Below are positions 8,296-17,705 of a stretch of DNA of 64,000 nt, piece after piece. A program made the translations under genes and the position numbers. Numbering within the stretch: the first letter of the stretch is position 1; each line of letters begins with the position of its first letter. Under the pieces are notes generated by a model that ran no database searches, was not told the origin of the DNA, and was given only the letters and a program-made list of their open reading frames with translations. Source of the stretch: Paenibacillus sp. BIC5C1 (GTDB lineage Bacteria > Bacillota > Bacilli > Paenibacillales > Paenibacillaceae); assembly GCF_032399705.1 (NCBI RefSeq), contig NZ_CP135922.1, positions 1,798,001 through 1,862,000 on the forward strand. Reading direction: 5' to 3'.

Positions 8296-8769
8296 ATGAT
8301 AGAGAAACAGTGGCTGGATCTCAGTAAATATGATGAATTGGAACAAGAGATTCAGTATGTCATCATGTTTACTCAGTTTCAGGAGAAATACGTCATTATC
8401 CATAACCTTAAACGCCAAGGCTGGGAATTCCCAGGAGGTAATCGTGAGCCTGACGAGTCAGTCCTTAGGGCTGCAGAAAGAGAACTGTACGAAGAGACAG
8501 GAGCATTGAGGTTCATGCTAGAACCTTTCGGAATTTACCAAATGAATGGAACGTTTGGTATGGTTTATTATGCGAATATTACGAGATTCCGTGCTCTTTC
8601 GCTGGAACCTAACTCCGAAATAGGTGCAATGAAAATGGTAGATACACTACCAGAGGGCATGAATTTTGGTGATATGTTTTATTCTTTTTTGCATCAGTGG
8701 AAGGTATATTCTGCCAAAGGGACACACGAACACTTTGTGGATCTGACTTTTTGTGAAAATAACATTTAA
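8296..8769 (+). CDS. Nudix hydrolase (YtkD/MutT-like)
   Basis: 157-aa Nudix enzyme with a canonical box GGNREPDESVLRAAERELYEETG (G-x5-E-x7-REL-x-EE-x-G). The N-terminal strand with VIIHNLKRQGWEFPGG resembles the YtkD/8-oxo-dGTP sanitising group. The metal ligands in the RELYEE core are all present. GAGGTG is 9 nt before ATG. It probably shares a transcript with the YfiT-like gene upstream. Confidence 0.82.
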   Translation: MIEKQWLDLSKYDELEQEIQYVIMFTQFQEKYVIIHNLKRQGWEFPGGNREPDESVLRAAERELYEETGALRFMLEPFGIYQMNGTFGMVYYANITRFRALSLEPNSEIGAMKMVDTLPEGMNFGDMFYSFLHQWKVYSAKGTHEHFVDLTFCENNI

Positions 8770-8805
8770 ATCAATTTCATAACTCACTAAAATGGAGTTT
8801 TGTAA

Positions 8806-8845
8806 CTAGATATAGACAAATTGAAACGTTTTGATCTATATCTAG
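8806..8845. other. Inverted repeat CTAGATATAG/CTATATCTAG
   Basis: A perfect 10-bp inverted repeat with a 20-nt spacer between the Nudix and GNAT genes. There is no T tract, so a factor-independent terminator is doubtful; a protein-binding site or mRNA hairpin is equally possible. Confidence 0.4.
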
Positions 8846-8919
8846 CCTTGATTAAAGCAGCCAAAGGTATTATGAAATTGATTCTTTAAATATCTAATAA
8901 TATTAAGGAGATTACATCG

Positions 8920-9426
8920 ATGAATATACATATCAGACTTTTGGATGAGGGCGATCCGGTCGTAATTTCGCAGGCGTTTCAGGAACAGGGTTGGGCGAAA
9001 TCGGCGGAGCAGTACATTCAATATCTTGCAGAGCAGCAGAATGGTGAGCGGGTGACTTTGGTAGCGGAATTGGATGGAGCTTTCGCCGGTTACGTGAATG
9101 TATTGTGGAATTCGTATTACCCTTCGTTCAGGGAACAGGGTATTCCGGAAATTAATGATTTCAATGTGCTGATCAAGTATCAGCGTCAGGGAATTGGATC
9201 ACGTTTGATGGACCGGGCAGAAGAAGTCATTCATGAGCGAACCGAAACTGCCGGGATTGGTGTCGGGGTGTTCTCCGATTATGGCAAAGCTCAAATTCTG
9301 TATGCCCGTCGTGGATATATACCAGATGGACAGGGCATTCACAAGCATGATCGTTATCTAAAATGGGGCGATGAAACGATCATCGACGACGATGTAGTGC
9401 TCTATTTAACGAAGAAGTTAAGCTGA
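8920..9426 (+). CDS. GNAT family N-acetyltransferase
   Basis: 168-aa single-domain GNAT. Motif A is LIKYQRQGIGSRLMDRAEEV with the acetyl-CoA binding loop Q/RxxGxG; motif B includes YGKAQILYARRGYIPDG. The N-terminus IHIRLLDEGDPVVISQAF is typical of the RimI-like part of the family. Substrate unknown. AAGGAG lies 8-9 nt before ATG. Monocistronic, with a terminator downstream. Confidence 0.82.
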   Translation: MNIHIRLLDEGDPVVISQAFQEQGWAKSAEQYIQYLAEQQNGERVTLVAELDGAFAGYVNVLWNSYYPSFREQGIPEINDFNVLIKYQRQGIGSRLMDRAEEVIHERTETAGIGVGVFSDYGKAQILYARRGYIPDGQGIHKHDRYLKWGDETIIDDDVVLYLTKKLS

Positions 9427-9450
9427 TCGAATTCTGAATAAAAAGGATTA

Positions 9451-9501
9451 TAACGCTGTTGAGAGGACAGGGAATTACTTTCTTCTAAACAGCGTTTTTT
9501 T
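9451..9501 (+). terminator. Rho-independent terminator
   Basis: AACGCTGTT...AACAGCGTT stem (9 bp) with a 27-28 nt loop and a following T7 run. Confidence 0.75.
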
Positions 9502-9565
9502 ACATATAATCAGACTGTTTTCGGCTCGAATCTTACAAGAAAAATAGAGTTGGATTGGGTGAAAA

Positions 9566-9574
9566 TGTTATAAT
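9566..9574 (+). promoter_or_regulatory. Extended -10 promoter
   Basis: TGTTATAAT: an extended -10 (TG-N-TATAAT) without a good -35 at 17 nt. It lies 120 nt before the methyltransferase start, leaving a leader of about 115 nt. Confidence 0.5.
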
Positions 9575-9693
9575 AGAGGGTAGTTGATTTAGGGTATAAA
9601 CCGTGATGAAGCGGGCAAATGGTGAGCACAGAGATCGAAACATAAGAGGGAATATGAAGGATAATTTATATGGATTTGAGGAGGAATGTGGTT

Positions 9694-10413
9694 ATGGAGA
9701 AGACGATTAAAAATGTCCAGGATCTATATGACATGCTTGACTCAGAATTCAGATCAGCGAAGCAATTTTGGGAACCTTTTTACGAGGATCGAGACCGGCC
9801 GATTCCCTTTTTTCCAAACAAACCGGATGAAAATCTGGTAGCACATGTGAACTCAGGAATATTACCTGGGGGCAAAGCATTGGAGCTCGGTTGTGGCCCG
9901 GGAAGAAATGCAATATATCTAACACGTCAGGGTTATAAAGTAGATGCTTATGATCTTTCAGAGACAGCCATTGCCTGGGCCAAGGAAAGAGCTGTGGATG
10001 AACAGCTTGAAGTGAATTTCGAATGCAAATCAGCATTTGAACTCACGCCACATGAAGAGTACGATCTCGTCTATGATTCGGGCTGTCTTCACCATCTGCT
10101 GCCACATCAGCGAATTCGCTACATACAGAAGATTCAGAACGGACTTAAACCTGGAGGGTATTTTGGAATGACCTGCTTTGCTCCAGGATTTGGCGGTCAG
10201 GGTGGACCGGAGAGCGTTATGGACGATTGGGAGGTATACCGTGAGAAGTCGATGAAAGGTGGTCTGGCTTTTACGGAAGAAAAGCTTCGCTATTTGCTGG
10301 AAGATCCTTTTGAATGCGTGGAGCTGCGACCGATGAAGGCGATGGATCAGGATGAAGATTGTTTTGGCTTGCCCATCCTATGGGTGACATTGTGGAGAAA
10401 ACCAAACGTGTAG
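9694..10413 (+). CDS. Class I SAM-dependent methyltransferase
   Basis: About 239 aa with a Rossmann-fold methyltransferase core: motif I ALELGCGPGRNA (SAM glycine-rich loop), an acidic residue at the end of strand 2 in VDAYDLSE, motif IV around YDLVYDSGCLHHL, and post-motif GLKPGGYFGMTCFAPG. It resembles small-molecule methyltransferases (Methyltransf_25/11 type); the acceptor is unknown. In-frame starts at 9670 and 9688 exist, but GAGGAGG at 9678-9684 is 9-10 nt before the ATG at 9694. An extended -10 promoter lies upstream. Confidence 0.83.
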   Translation: MEKTIKNVQDLYDMLDSEFRSAKQFWEPFYEDRDRPIPFFPNKPDENLVAHVNSGILPGGKALELGCGPGRNAIYLTRQGYKVDAYDLSETAIAWAKERAVDEQLEVNFECKSAFELTPHEEYDLVYDSGCLHHLLPHQRIRYIQKIQNGLKPGGYFGMTCFAPGFGGQGGPESVMDDWEVYREKSMKGGLAFTEEKLRYLLEDPFECVELRPMKAMDQDEDCFGLPILWVTLWRKPNV

Positions 10414-10485
10414 TCATAGAGGAAGGGTCATAGATTTGACGTGTTTAACCAATATTGCACAGAGCGAGAGAAAGGCGGGGAGAAT

Positions 10486-11226
10486 ATGGGACAAAGGTAT
10501 TTTATCATTACAGGTACATCCAAAGGAATCGGCAAACAGCTTGCGGAATTGTTATTGGAAAAGGGAGATCACGTCTACGGTATTGCACGCGGAACGTCTG
10601 ACTTGGAGGAAGCTTACGAGCGTTACCAGCATGTTCAGTTTGATCTGGCAGATATTCATAGCATCGACGATCTTGTCTCAGGCCTATTGGAACAGATTCC
10701 ACCGCAAGAAGTTGAATTCATCGGGCTCATTAACAATGCAGCGATGCTGGAACCGTTGAAATCGATAGATCGGTGCAGTGCAGAGGAGATCAGTCTTCAT
10801 CTGAACATCAGTTTGGCAGCGCCTATGATTCTGACTTCATCTTTTATACAACATACCAACCACCTGACCACTCGCAGAAAAATAGCCAATGTATCATCAG
10901 GGTCAGGAAGTTATCCGGCACCTTCAATGGCATCTTACTGTGCCTCCAAATCTGGAATAAACATGTTCACCCAGTGCGTAGCGATGGAACAATCCGGGCA
11001 ACCCAATCCCGTTGAAGTGATTGCATTCGATCCAGGGATGGTAGATACTGAGCTACAGGCTGTGGCAAGAGGCAAAAATGCAGAGGAATTTGCACTGTCT
11101 GAGGTATTCGGTCAGGTCTATGAAGCAGGCCAATTAAGATCGCCACACGATGTCGCAAAGCAATTAATCGAACGGATGGAAGAAATCAGTGATCCAAGCA
11201 AGGTCCTCCATACTATGGAGGGATAA
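10486..11226 (+). CDS. (S)-benzoin-forming benzil reductase-type SDR (YueD-like)
   Basis: About 246-aa classical short-chain dehydrogenase. Cofactor motif TGTSKGIG at residues 9-16, NNAAM motif, catalytic Ser in VSSGSGSYPAPS and the YCASK Tyr-Lys pair. The C-terminal FDPGMVDTELQAV...LRSPHDVA closely recalls B. subtilis YueD, an NADPH-dependent benzil reductase of the sepiapterin-reductase group; the physiological substrate is unknown. A GTG at 10441 is in frame, but the G-rich box GGCGGGGAG precedes the ATG at 10486. The next Nudix gene starts 5 nt after the stop, so they are co-transcribed. Confidence 0.82.
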   Translation: MGQRYFIITGTSKGIGKQLAELLLEKGDHVYGIARGTSDLEEAYERYQHVQFDLADIHSIDDLVSGLLEQIPPQEVEFIGLINNAAMLEPLKSIDRCSAEEISLHLNISLAAPMILTSSFIQHTNHLTTRRKIANVSSGSGSYPAPSMASYCASKSGINMFTQCVAMEQSGQPNPVEVIAFDPGMVDTELQAVARGKNAEEFALSEVFGQVYEAGQLRSPHDVAKQLIERMEEISDPSKVLHTMEG

Positions 11227-11231
11227 ACATC

Positions 11232-11771
11232 ATGCAATTATATACACTCGGTTTCATTAAACAAGGTTCCAGAGTACTTATGCTGAATAGGGAAAAAGCC
11301 CCTTGGATGGGCTGCTGGAATGGAGTTGGTGGCAAAGTTGAACAAGATGAGAAACCCTGGGAAGCGATGCTTCGAGAAATAAAAGAAGAAACGGATATAG
11401 ATTCAAAGCATGTCAGTGTAGACTATAAAGGGTTACTGACGTGGTCTAATGAGCAGAGTAATCAAATTTCGGGTGCACTGTATTTGTATCTTCTTGAATT
11501 ATCGGAAGATTACAGATACGATCATACACCTGTCAGAACAGATGAAGGTATTTTGGACTGGAAAGCTATAAGCTGGATTATGCATTCCAAAAACATAGGC
11601 GTTGCTTCTAACATTTCACGATGTCTAGATAAGGTGCTATATGATCAGAGATGTTACCATCATCACAGTACATTCTCGGAGGATCTCCTGGTTGATCACA
11701 TGTCCAAGCTTATGCACAATCAAACATTAGAAGAACTGGACGTAATTAAGGTTATACATCAAGGGAAATAG
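11232..11771 (+). CDS. Nudix hydrolase (8-oxo-dGTP diphosphatase-like)
   Basis: 179 aa. The N-terminus LGFIKQGSRVLMLNREKAPWMGCWNGVGGK is MutT-like. The Nudix box GGKVEQDEKPWEAMLREIKEETDI keeps all acidic metal ligands, but the usual Gly after EET is Asp. Beyond residue 140 comes an extra C-terminal stretch with HHHSTF that I cannot place. GGAGGG, inside the end of the upstream SDR gene, is 9 nt before ATG, indicating coupling with it. Confidence 0.8.
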   Translation: MQLYTLGFIKQGSRVLMLNREKAPWMGCWNGVGGKVEQDEKPWEAMLREIKEETDIDSKHVSVDYKGLLTWSNEQSNQISGALYLYLLELSEDYRYDHTPVRTDEGILDWKAISWIMHSKNIGVASNISRCLDKVLYDQRCYHHHSTFSEDLLVDHMSKLMHNQTLEELDVIKVIHQGK

Positions 11772-11783
11772 TGGAGGGGACGA

Positions 11784-11905
11784 AATCGATTCTGAAGAAA
11801 CGGAGTGGTCGCCTTTATCCCCGGATTTTCACCTTTGAAAGGTGGAATAAAAAAATCTGGGGATAACAGCGATCGGAAGAACGATTCGTACCCGGAACGG
11901 TCATT
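11784..11905 (+). repeat. Dispersed structured element, full copy B
   Basis: Left helix arm TCGCCTTTATCCCCGGATTTT (11809-11829), inner palindrome CACCTTTGAAAGGTG (11830-11844), right arm AAAATCTGGGGATAACAGCGA (11852-11872), then the subtype-2 tail (GATCG...CGGTC, able to pair). A conserved 5' lead CGATTCTGAAGAA is shared with copy E. It lies in the leader of the Bce-type response regulator. Confidence 0.8.
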
Positions 11906-11962
11906 TTGCTGTATGTTTATTGTTTGGTTGGCCCAAGAAGAACAGAAACGTGGTGAAGGTAT

Positions 11963-12652
11963 ATGTTTAAAATTATGCTCATTGAAGACGATGAATCGTT
12001 ATTCAGTGAAATCAAAGAACGGTTATCCCAGTGGTCATATGACGTGTATGGCGTACAGGATTTTGGCAAAGTCATGCAGGAATACAGTGCCATTCAGCCA
12101 CAGCTGGTCATTATTGATATTCAGCTTCCCCAGTATGACGGATTTCATTGGTGTCGCATGATCCGAGCTCATTCCAATGTGCCGATTATCTTTTTGTCCT
12201 CACGGGATCATCCTACGGATATGGTGATGTCAATGCATCTGGGCGCAGATGATTTTATCCAGAAGCCCTTCAATTTCGATGTTCTGATTGCCAAGATCCA
12301 GGCGACCCTGCGTAGGGTGTATAACTACAATACAGAGCGGATTGAGCTGCGTACATGGCGTGGGGCTGCCATTGAATATGTGAAAAATACCCTTACCCAT
12401 GACAATGAATCTGTTCTTTTGACCAAAAATGAAATGTTCATTCTCAAAGTGCTGGTAGAGCACAAAAATCAGATTGTGACCCGGGAAGACCTTATTCGCA
12501 GTCTGTGGGATCATGAACATTTTGTGAGTGACAACACACTCACGGTCAACGTGAATCGCCTTCGCAAGAAGTTGGAGTCGCTAAATCTGGATGGCTATAT
12601 CGAAACCAAGGTGGGGCAGGGCTACATGGCAACAGAAGAGGTAGAAACATGA
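11963..12652 (+). CDS. BceR-type response regulator
   Basis: 229-aa OmpR-family regulator. Receiver domain residues 1-115 with the phospho-acceptor Asp52 (VIIDIQLP), acidic pair EDD at 8-10 and Lys in FIQKPFNFD. The C-terminal winged helix contains LTKNEMFILKVLVEHKN and VNVNRLRKKLESL. Gene order with an intramembrane-sensing kinase and a BceAB-type transporter marks it as BceR-like: it activates the transporter in response to cell-wall-active peptides. The stop overlaps the kinase ATG. A TNACA-N4-TGTNA site lies before the transporter genes. Element copy B precedes the gene. Confidence 0.9.
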   Translation: MFKIMLIEDDESLFSEIKERLSQWSYDVYGVQDFGKVMQEYSAIQPQLVIIDIQLPQYDGFHWCRMIRAHSNVPIIFLSSRDHPTDMVMSMHLGADDFIQKPFNFDVLIAKIQATLRRVYNYNTERIELRTWRGAAIEYVKNTLTHDNESVLLTKNEMFILKVLVEHKNQIVTREDLIRSLWDHEHFVSDNTLTVNVNRLRKKLESLNLDGYIETKVGQGYMATEEVET

Positions 12653-13653
12653 TTGGCAAATACATACGGGAAAAGCTGAGTTGGTTAGTGTTGCTTATAA
12701 GCATGCAGCTCATCATTTTATTTGTAGCCTATATCGACACGTCCATTCCATTCCGATCTGTAGCGTACATCGTCATGCTGAATGTAGTCGTATGCATCGT
12801 GTTTATCTGGGCGAGATATCCAAGAGAGACCCGCTTCTACAAAAAATTAACCACCTGGGATCACACCTATGATCCAGGGGATTTGGATATCGCTGAAAGC
12901 CCATATGAACGGATTGTGCACGATGCCGTGACTTCCCAGACCGAACGTTATCGGAAGGAGTCCTCAGCTCATTTTATTTTGCTGGAGCAGGAGAAGGATG
13001 AGATGTTGGCCTGGATTCACGAGGTGAAGACGCCCTTAACCGCGCTGCAATTGATGATCGAGCGAATGCCGGATGACAAGCTGCAGGGCCAGATGACGTA
13101 TGAATGGCTGCGAATTCACCAACTGCTCGATCAGCAGCTTCACCAGAAGCGTATTCCATTTATGCATAATGATTTGTTTGTGGAAGAAACAGAGCTTGAA
13201 CCGATTTTGAATGGCGAGATTAGAGCTTTGAAAACGTGGTGTATATCCAAACGGATTGGCTTCGACGTGTCATTAGATGTGACAACGGTGCTGACCGACA
13301 GCAAATGGTTAGGTTTTATCATACGGCAGTTGCTCAGTAATGCCGTAAAATATAGTCATTCCTCTGACATTGTCATTGAAAGCAAGGAACAGGATGGGCA
13401 CATCATACTGATCATTCAGGATTATGGACGAGGGATCGAAGCGCAGGATTTACCGCGTATCTTTGATAAAGGCTTCACTTCAACTCAGGGGAGATTGGAA
13501 GGAACGGCAACGGGAATGGGCTTGTATTTGACCCGACAGGTGGCACAAGCACTTCGTATAGACATTCAGGTACAGTCTGCTCCCGGAGAGGGCACTAGTG
13601 TCAAGCTAACTTTCCCGCGAAAAAATGACATGATCCACCTTGCAGGCGTGTGA
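12649..13653 (+). CDS. BceS-type intramembrane-sensing histidine kinase
   Basis: 334 aa. Two transmembrane helices (about residues 11-29 and 35-54) with almost no extracellular loop, the hallmark of intramembrane-sensing kinases that read flux through their ABC transporter rather than ligand directly. The DHp box has His124 in [12 protein letters not shown]; the ATPase domain has N ([10 protein letters not shown]), G1 (DYGRGI) and G2 ([10 protein letters not shown]). It starts inside the last codon of the regulator gene (ATGA overlap). Its stop codon lies within the putative BceR operator of the next gene. Confidence 0.9.
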   Translation: MIGKYIREKLSWLVLLISMQLIILFVAYIDTSIPFRSVAYIVMLNVVVCIVFIWARYPRETRFYKKLTTWDHTYDPGDLDIAESPYERIVHDAVTSQTERYRKESSAHFILLEQEKDEMLAWIHEVKTPLTALQLMIERMPDDKLQGQMTYEWLRIHQLLDQQLHQKRIPFMHNDLFVEETELEPILNGEIRALKTWCISKRIGFDVSLDVTTVLTDSKWLGFIIRQLLSNAVKYSHSSDIVIESKEQDGHIILIIQDYGRGIEAQDLPRIFDKGFTSTQGRLEGTATGMGLYLTRQVAQALRIDIQVQSAPGEGTSVKLTFPRKNDMIHLAGV

Positions 13654-13666
13654 CAACATTGTCACA
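13649..13666 (+). promoter_or_regulatory. BceR-like operator
   Basis: Perfect inverted repeat TGTGAC-N6-GTCACA containing TGACA-ACAT-TGTCA, which fits the TNACA-N4-TGTNA pattern described for BceR-like regulators. It overlaps the kinase stop codon, 88 nt before the ATPase start. A -10-like TATGAT follows at 13718-13723 with no good -35, as expected of an activator-dependent promoter. Confidence 0.7.
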
Positions 13667-13753
13667 TGCTTTTTGGTTTTGTTCGGTGAATCGCACGATA
13701 AATTGGAGCATCCCGCCTATGATAGAGATATACCAAAGAGGAGTGAGTGGGAT

Positions 13754-14509
13754 ATGTGGATACTGGAAGCCAAAAAAATTCATAAAGTCTATGGCAACAA
13801 ACTAAATAAACAGGAAGTCCTTAAGGGGATTGATCTCGGGGTAAGTAAAGGCGAATTTGTAGGTATTATGGGGCCCTCGGGTTCGGGGAAAACGACACTG
13901 CTGAACGTTCTTTCTTCGATTGATCGGGTCAGCCAGGGCACGATCGACATTGAGGGGCAGGAGTTCACCGGCATGAAGGAGAAACAGCTTGCTGAATTCC
14001 GCAAACATCATCTCGGCTTTATTTTTCAGGATTATAATCTGCTGGATACCCTCACGGTGAAGGAAAATGTATTGCTGCCGCTCTCGATTACGAGTATTCC
14101 GAAGCATGAGGCACACCTGAAGTTCGAACAAATCGCCCGTGAACTGGGCATATATGAGTTGAAAGATAAATATCCGTCCGAGATTTCGGGTGGACAGAAG
14201 CAGCGGACGTCGGCTGCGCGTGCGTTTGTGCATGATCCGAGCATTATTTTCGCTGATGAGCCGACAGGTGCGCTCGATTCCAAATCGGCTTCGGACCTGC
14301 TTGGCAAATTAAGTGATATGAACAGCAAACATCAAGCTACGATTATTATGGTTACGCATGATCCGTTTGCCGCGAGTTATTGCAGCAGGGTGATTTTCAT
14401 TCGGGACGGTCAGATTTACACTCAATTAAATAAAGGAGACGAGTCCCGGCAATCCTTCTTCAACGATATTATCAAAACTCAGGGCGTACTGGGTGGTGTG
14501 CAGCCATGA
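13754..14509 (+). CDS. BceA-type ABC transporter ATPase
   Basis: About 251 aa. Walker [10 protein letters not shown] near residues 39-47, Q-loop in IFQDYNLLD, signature [13 protein letters not shown] and Walker [13 protein letters not shown]. It belongs to the LolD/MacB-like peptide-exporter ATPase group that pairs with BceB permeases to free lipid II-cycle intermediates from antimicrobial peptides. The frame is open back to 13640, but ATG 13754 begins the family-typical N-terminus and has GAGGAG upstream. Its stop overlaps the permease ATG. Own promoter and operator upstream. Confidence 0.9.
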   Translation: MWILEAKKIHKVYGNKLNKQEVLKGIDLGVSKGEFVGIMGPSGSGKTTLLNVLSSIDRVSQGTIDIEGQEFTGMKEKQLAEFRKHHLGFIFQDYNLLDTLTVKENVLLPLSITSIPKHEAHLKFEQIARELGIYELKDKYPSEISGGQKQRTSAARAFVHDPSIIFADEPTGALDSKSASDLLGKLSDMNSKHQATIIMVTHDPFAASYCSRVIFIRDGQIYTQLNKGDESRQSFFNDIIKTQGVLGGVQP

Positions 14510-16431
14510 GTCTGAATTACATCATTTTTCGCAATCTGAGGAAAAACCTGAAGAATTATTATCTTTACGTCTTTGCCCTGATCTTTAGTGTGGCGCTTTA
14601 TTTTTCCTTTGTGACATTGCAGTATGATCCCTCCATGAATGAGGTTGCTGATTCAACGAAAGGGGCTGCTGCGATCGGCGCATCATCGGTGTTACTGATT
14701 GTCATTGTGGGCATTTTTCTGCTCTACGCCAATACAATCTTTATCAAGCGGCGCAGTAAGGAGATTGGTTTGTTTCAGCTAATCGGACTGACGAAGGGGA
14801 GAATATTTGGCATCTTGAGTGCGGAAAATTGCATTCTCTACTTTGGTTCCATGGCAATAGGTATTGTTATCGGGTTTCTGGGTTCCAAGCTGATATTGAT
14901 GATTTTGTTCAAAATTATTGGCGTTGAGGCCATCGCAGAGCTGTATTTTTCACCAATGGCCTTGCTGCAGAGCGTGATTGTTTTTGCCGTCATGTACTTG
15001 CTCATCATGCTGATGAATTACACGTTTATCCGAGCTCAGAGCATCCTGTCGCTCTTTCGAGTGTCTTCTACAACGGAGCAGCAGGTACATAAGTTATCTG
15101 TGGGGCAGATTCTGATGGGTATCCTGGGTATTGCTCTGATCGGTTTTGGGTACGCTTTGTCTGCACGATTGTTCAGTGGTGAGGAAATGGATATGCAGAA
15201 GTTGATGTACACGATGATTCTGATTCTGTTCTCGGTCATTCTGGGAACGTATCTGTTCTATAAAGGTTCCGTCAGTTTTCTCTTTAATCTGATTCGCAAA
15301 AGTAAAAAAGGCTATCTCTCCATTAACGAGGTATTATCGTTATCCTCTATCATGTTTCGCATGAAGTCGAATGCTTTGCTGCTGACCATTATTACTACCG
15401 TATCGGCACTCGCCATAGGCATGTTATCGCTCAGTTACATTTCCTATTATTCGGCAGAGGCGCAAGCCAAGGAAAGTCTGCCAGAAGATTTTTCATTTGC
15501 CCAGGCTAATGTGAAAAATCGTTTTGTAGCCGAGCTGGATCACAAACAGATTCCATATGAAGAAAAGCACAGACAACCTTTGTATATTGAAATTGATGCA
15601 ACCAAGGTGATGAATGATTCCCTGTCGGAGGATCGATTGTTCAGCAGTGTGTTAAGTGACAGCATGGTAGATAACATCGACCTGAAACCAGGTGAAGTGA
15701 TTTTCATGGGGTATGGAAATGTGATCCAACAGTTAATTTCAATTCAGGAGAAAGGCCCCATTGTTCTGCACGGGTTGAAGCAAGCCATTGACCAGCAATT
15801 GATCGGAACCACGAAAAAGGGCGTGCTTCCTGTATACTATACCCAGGGTACTCCTGTGGCGGTTGTGGATGAATCGGTTTATGCGGAGCTTGCGCAGGAT
15901 CTTGATCCGAAACTTCAAAAAGGGGGAGCGACCGATTATTACGGTGTGCACATTACAGATTCCGGGCAAAAAGAGAATGCGTATGCCATTTTTGCAGATC
16001 TGAAATTGGAAGCCCCAAGCTTCTCCCAAATTGAATTCAGGAATAATCAACGTACCAGTATGGGCCTAATCATGTTCATTGTTGGTTTCCTGGGACTGAC
16101 TTTCCTGATTACATCCGGATGTATCCTCTATTTCAAACAAATGAATGAGAGCGAAGAAGAGAAATCAAACTATACAATTCTGCGCAAACTTGGCTTCACG
16201 CAAGGTAATCTGTTACGCGGAATTCAGTTCAAGCAGTTGTTTAATTTCGGCATTCCCCTTGTCGTGGGACTAAGCCATAGTTATTTTGCCGTAAAATCAG
16301 GCTGGTTCTTCTTTGGAACGGAACTTGCCACACCAACTATAATTGTCATGATTGTGTATACGCTGTTGTATTCAATCTTCGGCCTGTTGTCCATATGGTA
16401 TTACAAGCGAGTGATCAAGGAGTCATTGTAG
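14506..16431 (+). CDS. BceB-type ABC transporter permease
   Basis: 641 aa with FtsX-type topology: about ten membrane helices, with a large extracellular domain (roughly residues 310-505) between helices 7 and 8, the region that determines peptide specificity in BceB proteins. Length and layout fit the family. The sequence [17 protein letters not shown] and the final [16 protein letters not shown] are family-like. Substrate (bacitracin, lantibiotic, mersacidin-like or other) cannot be read from sequence. Last gene of the module, followed by a terminator. Confidence 0.9.
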   Translation: MSLNYIIFRNLRKNLKNYYLYVFALIFSVALYFSFVTLQYDPSMNEVADSTKGAAAIGASSVLLIVIVGIFLLYANTIFIKRRSKEIGLFQLIGLTKGRIFGILSAENCILYFGSMAIGIVIGFLGSKLILMILFKIIGVEAIAELYFSPMALLQSVIVFAVMYLLIMLMNYTFIRAQSILSLFRVSSTTEQQVHKLSVGQILMGILGIALIGFGYALSARLFSGEEMDMQKLMYTMILILFSVILGTYLFYKGSVSFLFNLIRKSKKGYLSINEVLSLSSIMFRMKSNALLLTIITTVSALAIGMLSLSYISYYSAEAQAKESLPEDFSFAQANVKNRFVAELDHKQIPYEEKHRQPLYIEIDATKVMNDSLSEDRLFSSVLSDSMVDNIDLKPGEVIFMGYGNVIQQLISIQEKGPIVLHGLKQAIDQQLIGTTKKGVLPVYYTQGTPVAVVDESVYAELAQDLDPKLQKGGATDYYGVHITDSGQKENAYAIFADLKLEAPSFSQIEFRNNQRTSMGLIMFIVGFLGLTFLITSGCILYFKQMNESEEEKSNYTILRKLGFTQGNLLRGIQFKQLFNFGIPLVVGLSHSYFAVKSGWFFFGTELATPTIIVMIVYTLLYSIFGLLSIWYYKRVIKESL

Positions 16432-16473
16432 ATCAGAGGATGAGCAACAGAGGAATACAGTAAAGAATTCCGA

Positions 16474-16517
16474 AGAAGGGGTAACTGTATGATATACAGT
16501 CTGCCCTTTCTTTTTTT
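16474..16517 (+). terminator. Terminator of Bce-type module
   Basis: GAAGGGG...CCCTTTC stem with an inner ACTGTAT-GAT-ATACAGT hairpin and a T7 tail. Confidence 0.75.
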
Positions 16518-16588
16518 GTGAAAAAAGGAGGATGGCGTAAGGGTGGAGAAATCACAACATATTGGAGTGAAGTAGAGGGAGGTTTTCC

Positions 16589-17167
16589 ATGAACCTGGCT
16601 AACAAAATTACCCTGGCAAGAATGGCATTGATTCCTTTATTTATGTTGTGCTTCATCCCGTTGCCTTCATGGATACAGGAGTCGAGTGAACTTATTCGTT
16701 TTCTGGATCATCATGGTCTGGTGATTGGCGTTATTATTTTTGCACTGGCTGCAGGTACGGATAAGCTGGATGGGTATGTGGCGCGAAAATATAATCAGAT
16801 CACCAATCTGGGGAAATTGCTTGATCCACTGGCAGATAAACTCTTGATTTCGGTTGCGCTGATTATGATGGTTCAGGAGAATCTGATTGCTTCATGGGTA
16901 GCTACGATCATCATAGGACGTGAAATTGTCATTACGGCGCTGCGCATGATTGCCAGTGAACAGGGAATAGCACTTGCGGCCGACCGATATGGCAAACTCA
17001 AAATGGTGCTACAGGTGACAGCCATCATTGCTGTGTTATTGAATAATGTTCCGTTCAGTTTGTTGACTGATGTGCGGGTTGATGTGATTTTATTGTGGTT
17101 GGCGGCAGGAGTTACGCTATTATCGGGATTGAACTATATTGTTGTGAACTATAGACTACTTAAATAA
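16589..17167 (+). CDS. pgsA: CDP-diacylglycerol-glycerol-3-phosphate 3-phosphatidyltransferase
   Basis: 192-aa membrane enzyme of the CDP-alcohol phosphatidyltransferase family. The signature DG-x2-AR-x8-G-x3-D-x3-D is fully present (DGYVARKYNQITNLGKLLDPLADK). NLANKITLARM at the N-terminus and several hydrophobic helices match PgsA, which makes phosphatidylglycerolphosphate in the cytoplasmic membrane. GGGAGG lies 8 nt before ATG. It stands alone rather than beside the cinA/recA genes where the Bacillus pgsA often lies, so a second paralogue elsewhere is possible. Confidence 0.9.
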   Translation: MNLANKITLARMALIPLFMLCFIPLPSWIQESSELIRFLDHHGLVIGVIIFALAAGTDKLDGYVARKYNQITNLGKLLDPLADKLLISVALIMMVQENLIASWVATIIIGREIVITALRMIASEQGIALAADRYGKLKMVLQVTAIIAVLLNNVPFSLLTDVRVDVILLWLAAGVTLLSGLNYIVVNYRLLK

Positions 17168-17238
17168 AGAACCCCTGCCCTGACTGGGAAGATCCTATCC
17201 AGATATTTAATACGAAGTAATGACGAGAAGGGGAGAAG

Positions 17239-17667
17239 ATGATGACCCAAATCAATATCAATCCAAGTAGTCCAGAGGATTCAGAATATGTTCGCCAGCA
17301 ACTCATTGTATTTAATGCTGCGCATGTGAGCGAGGAGTTAAGGCATCGTTATGAAGAATTGAATTATAATATCAAAAATGAGGCAGGCGAGATTGTTGCA
17401 GGTGTGCTTAGTACACTTTGCTGGAACTGGCTGGAGGTTGATATTCTCTGGGTGGATTCAGAACAACGGCATCGGGGATATGGTTCTCAGTTGTTGCTTG
17501 AAGTTGAGCGAATTGCGCGAGAGAAATCTTGTGATTTTGTCATGTTGAATACATTCTCATATCAAGCACCGGAATTTTACAAGAAGCATGGCTACCAATT
17601 GATCACAACGATCGACAATGCACCGACCGGACACAGTCATTATTATTTTAAGAAGGACCTAACTTAA
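17239..17667 (+). CDS. GNAT family N-acetyltransferase
   Basis: 142 aa. Motif A ILWVDSEQRHRGYGSQLLLEVERIA with the RxxGxG acetyl-CoA loop; NTFSYQAPEFYKKHGYQLI at the C-terminus is typical of small YgjH/PA4026-like GNATs. Substrate unknown. GGGGAGAAG precedes the ATG pair at 17239 and 17242. The next gene is another GNAT 38 nt downstream, probably co-transcribed; the two are not close duplicates. Confidence 0.82.
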   Translation: MMTQININPSSPEDSEYVRQQLIVFNAAHVSEELRHRYEELNYNIKNEAGEIVAGVLSTLCWNWLEVDILWVDSEQRHRGYGSQLLLEVERIAREKSCDFVMLNTFSYQAPEFYKKHGYQLITTIDNAPTGHSHYYFKKDLT

Positions 17668-17705
17668 GACTGTATGCGAAAATAGGACAAATCAGGAGGA
17701 CTAAT

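Noticed and set aside
11805..12161. A 118-aa open frame beginning in element copy B
   Set aside because: It runs through the repeat and overlaps the response-regulator gene in another frame.
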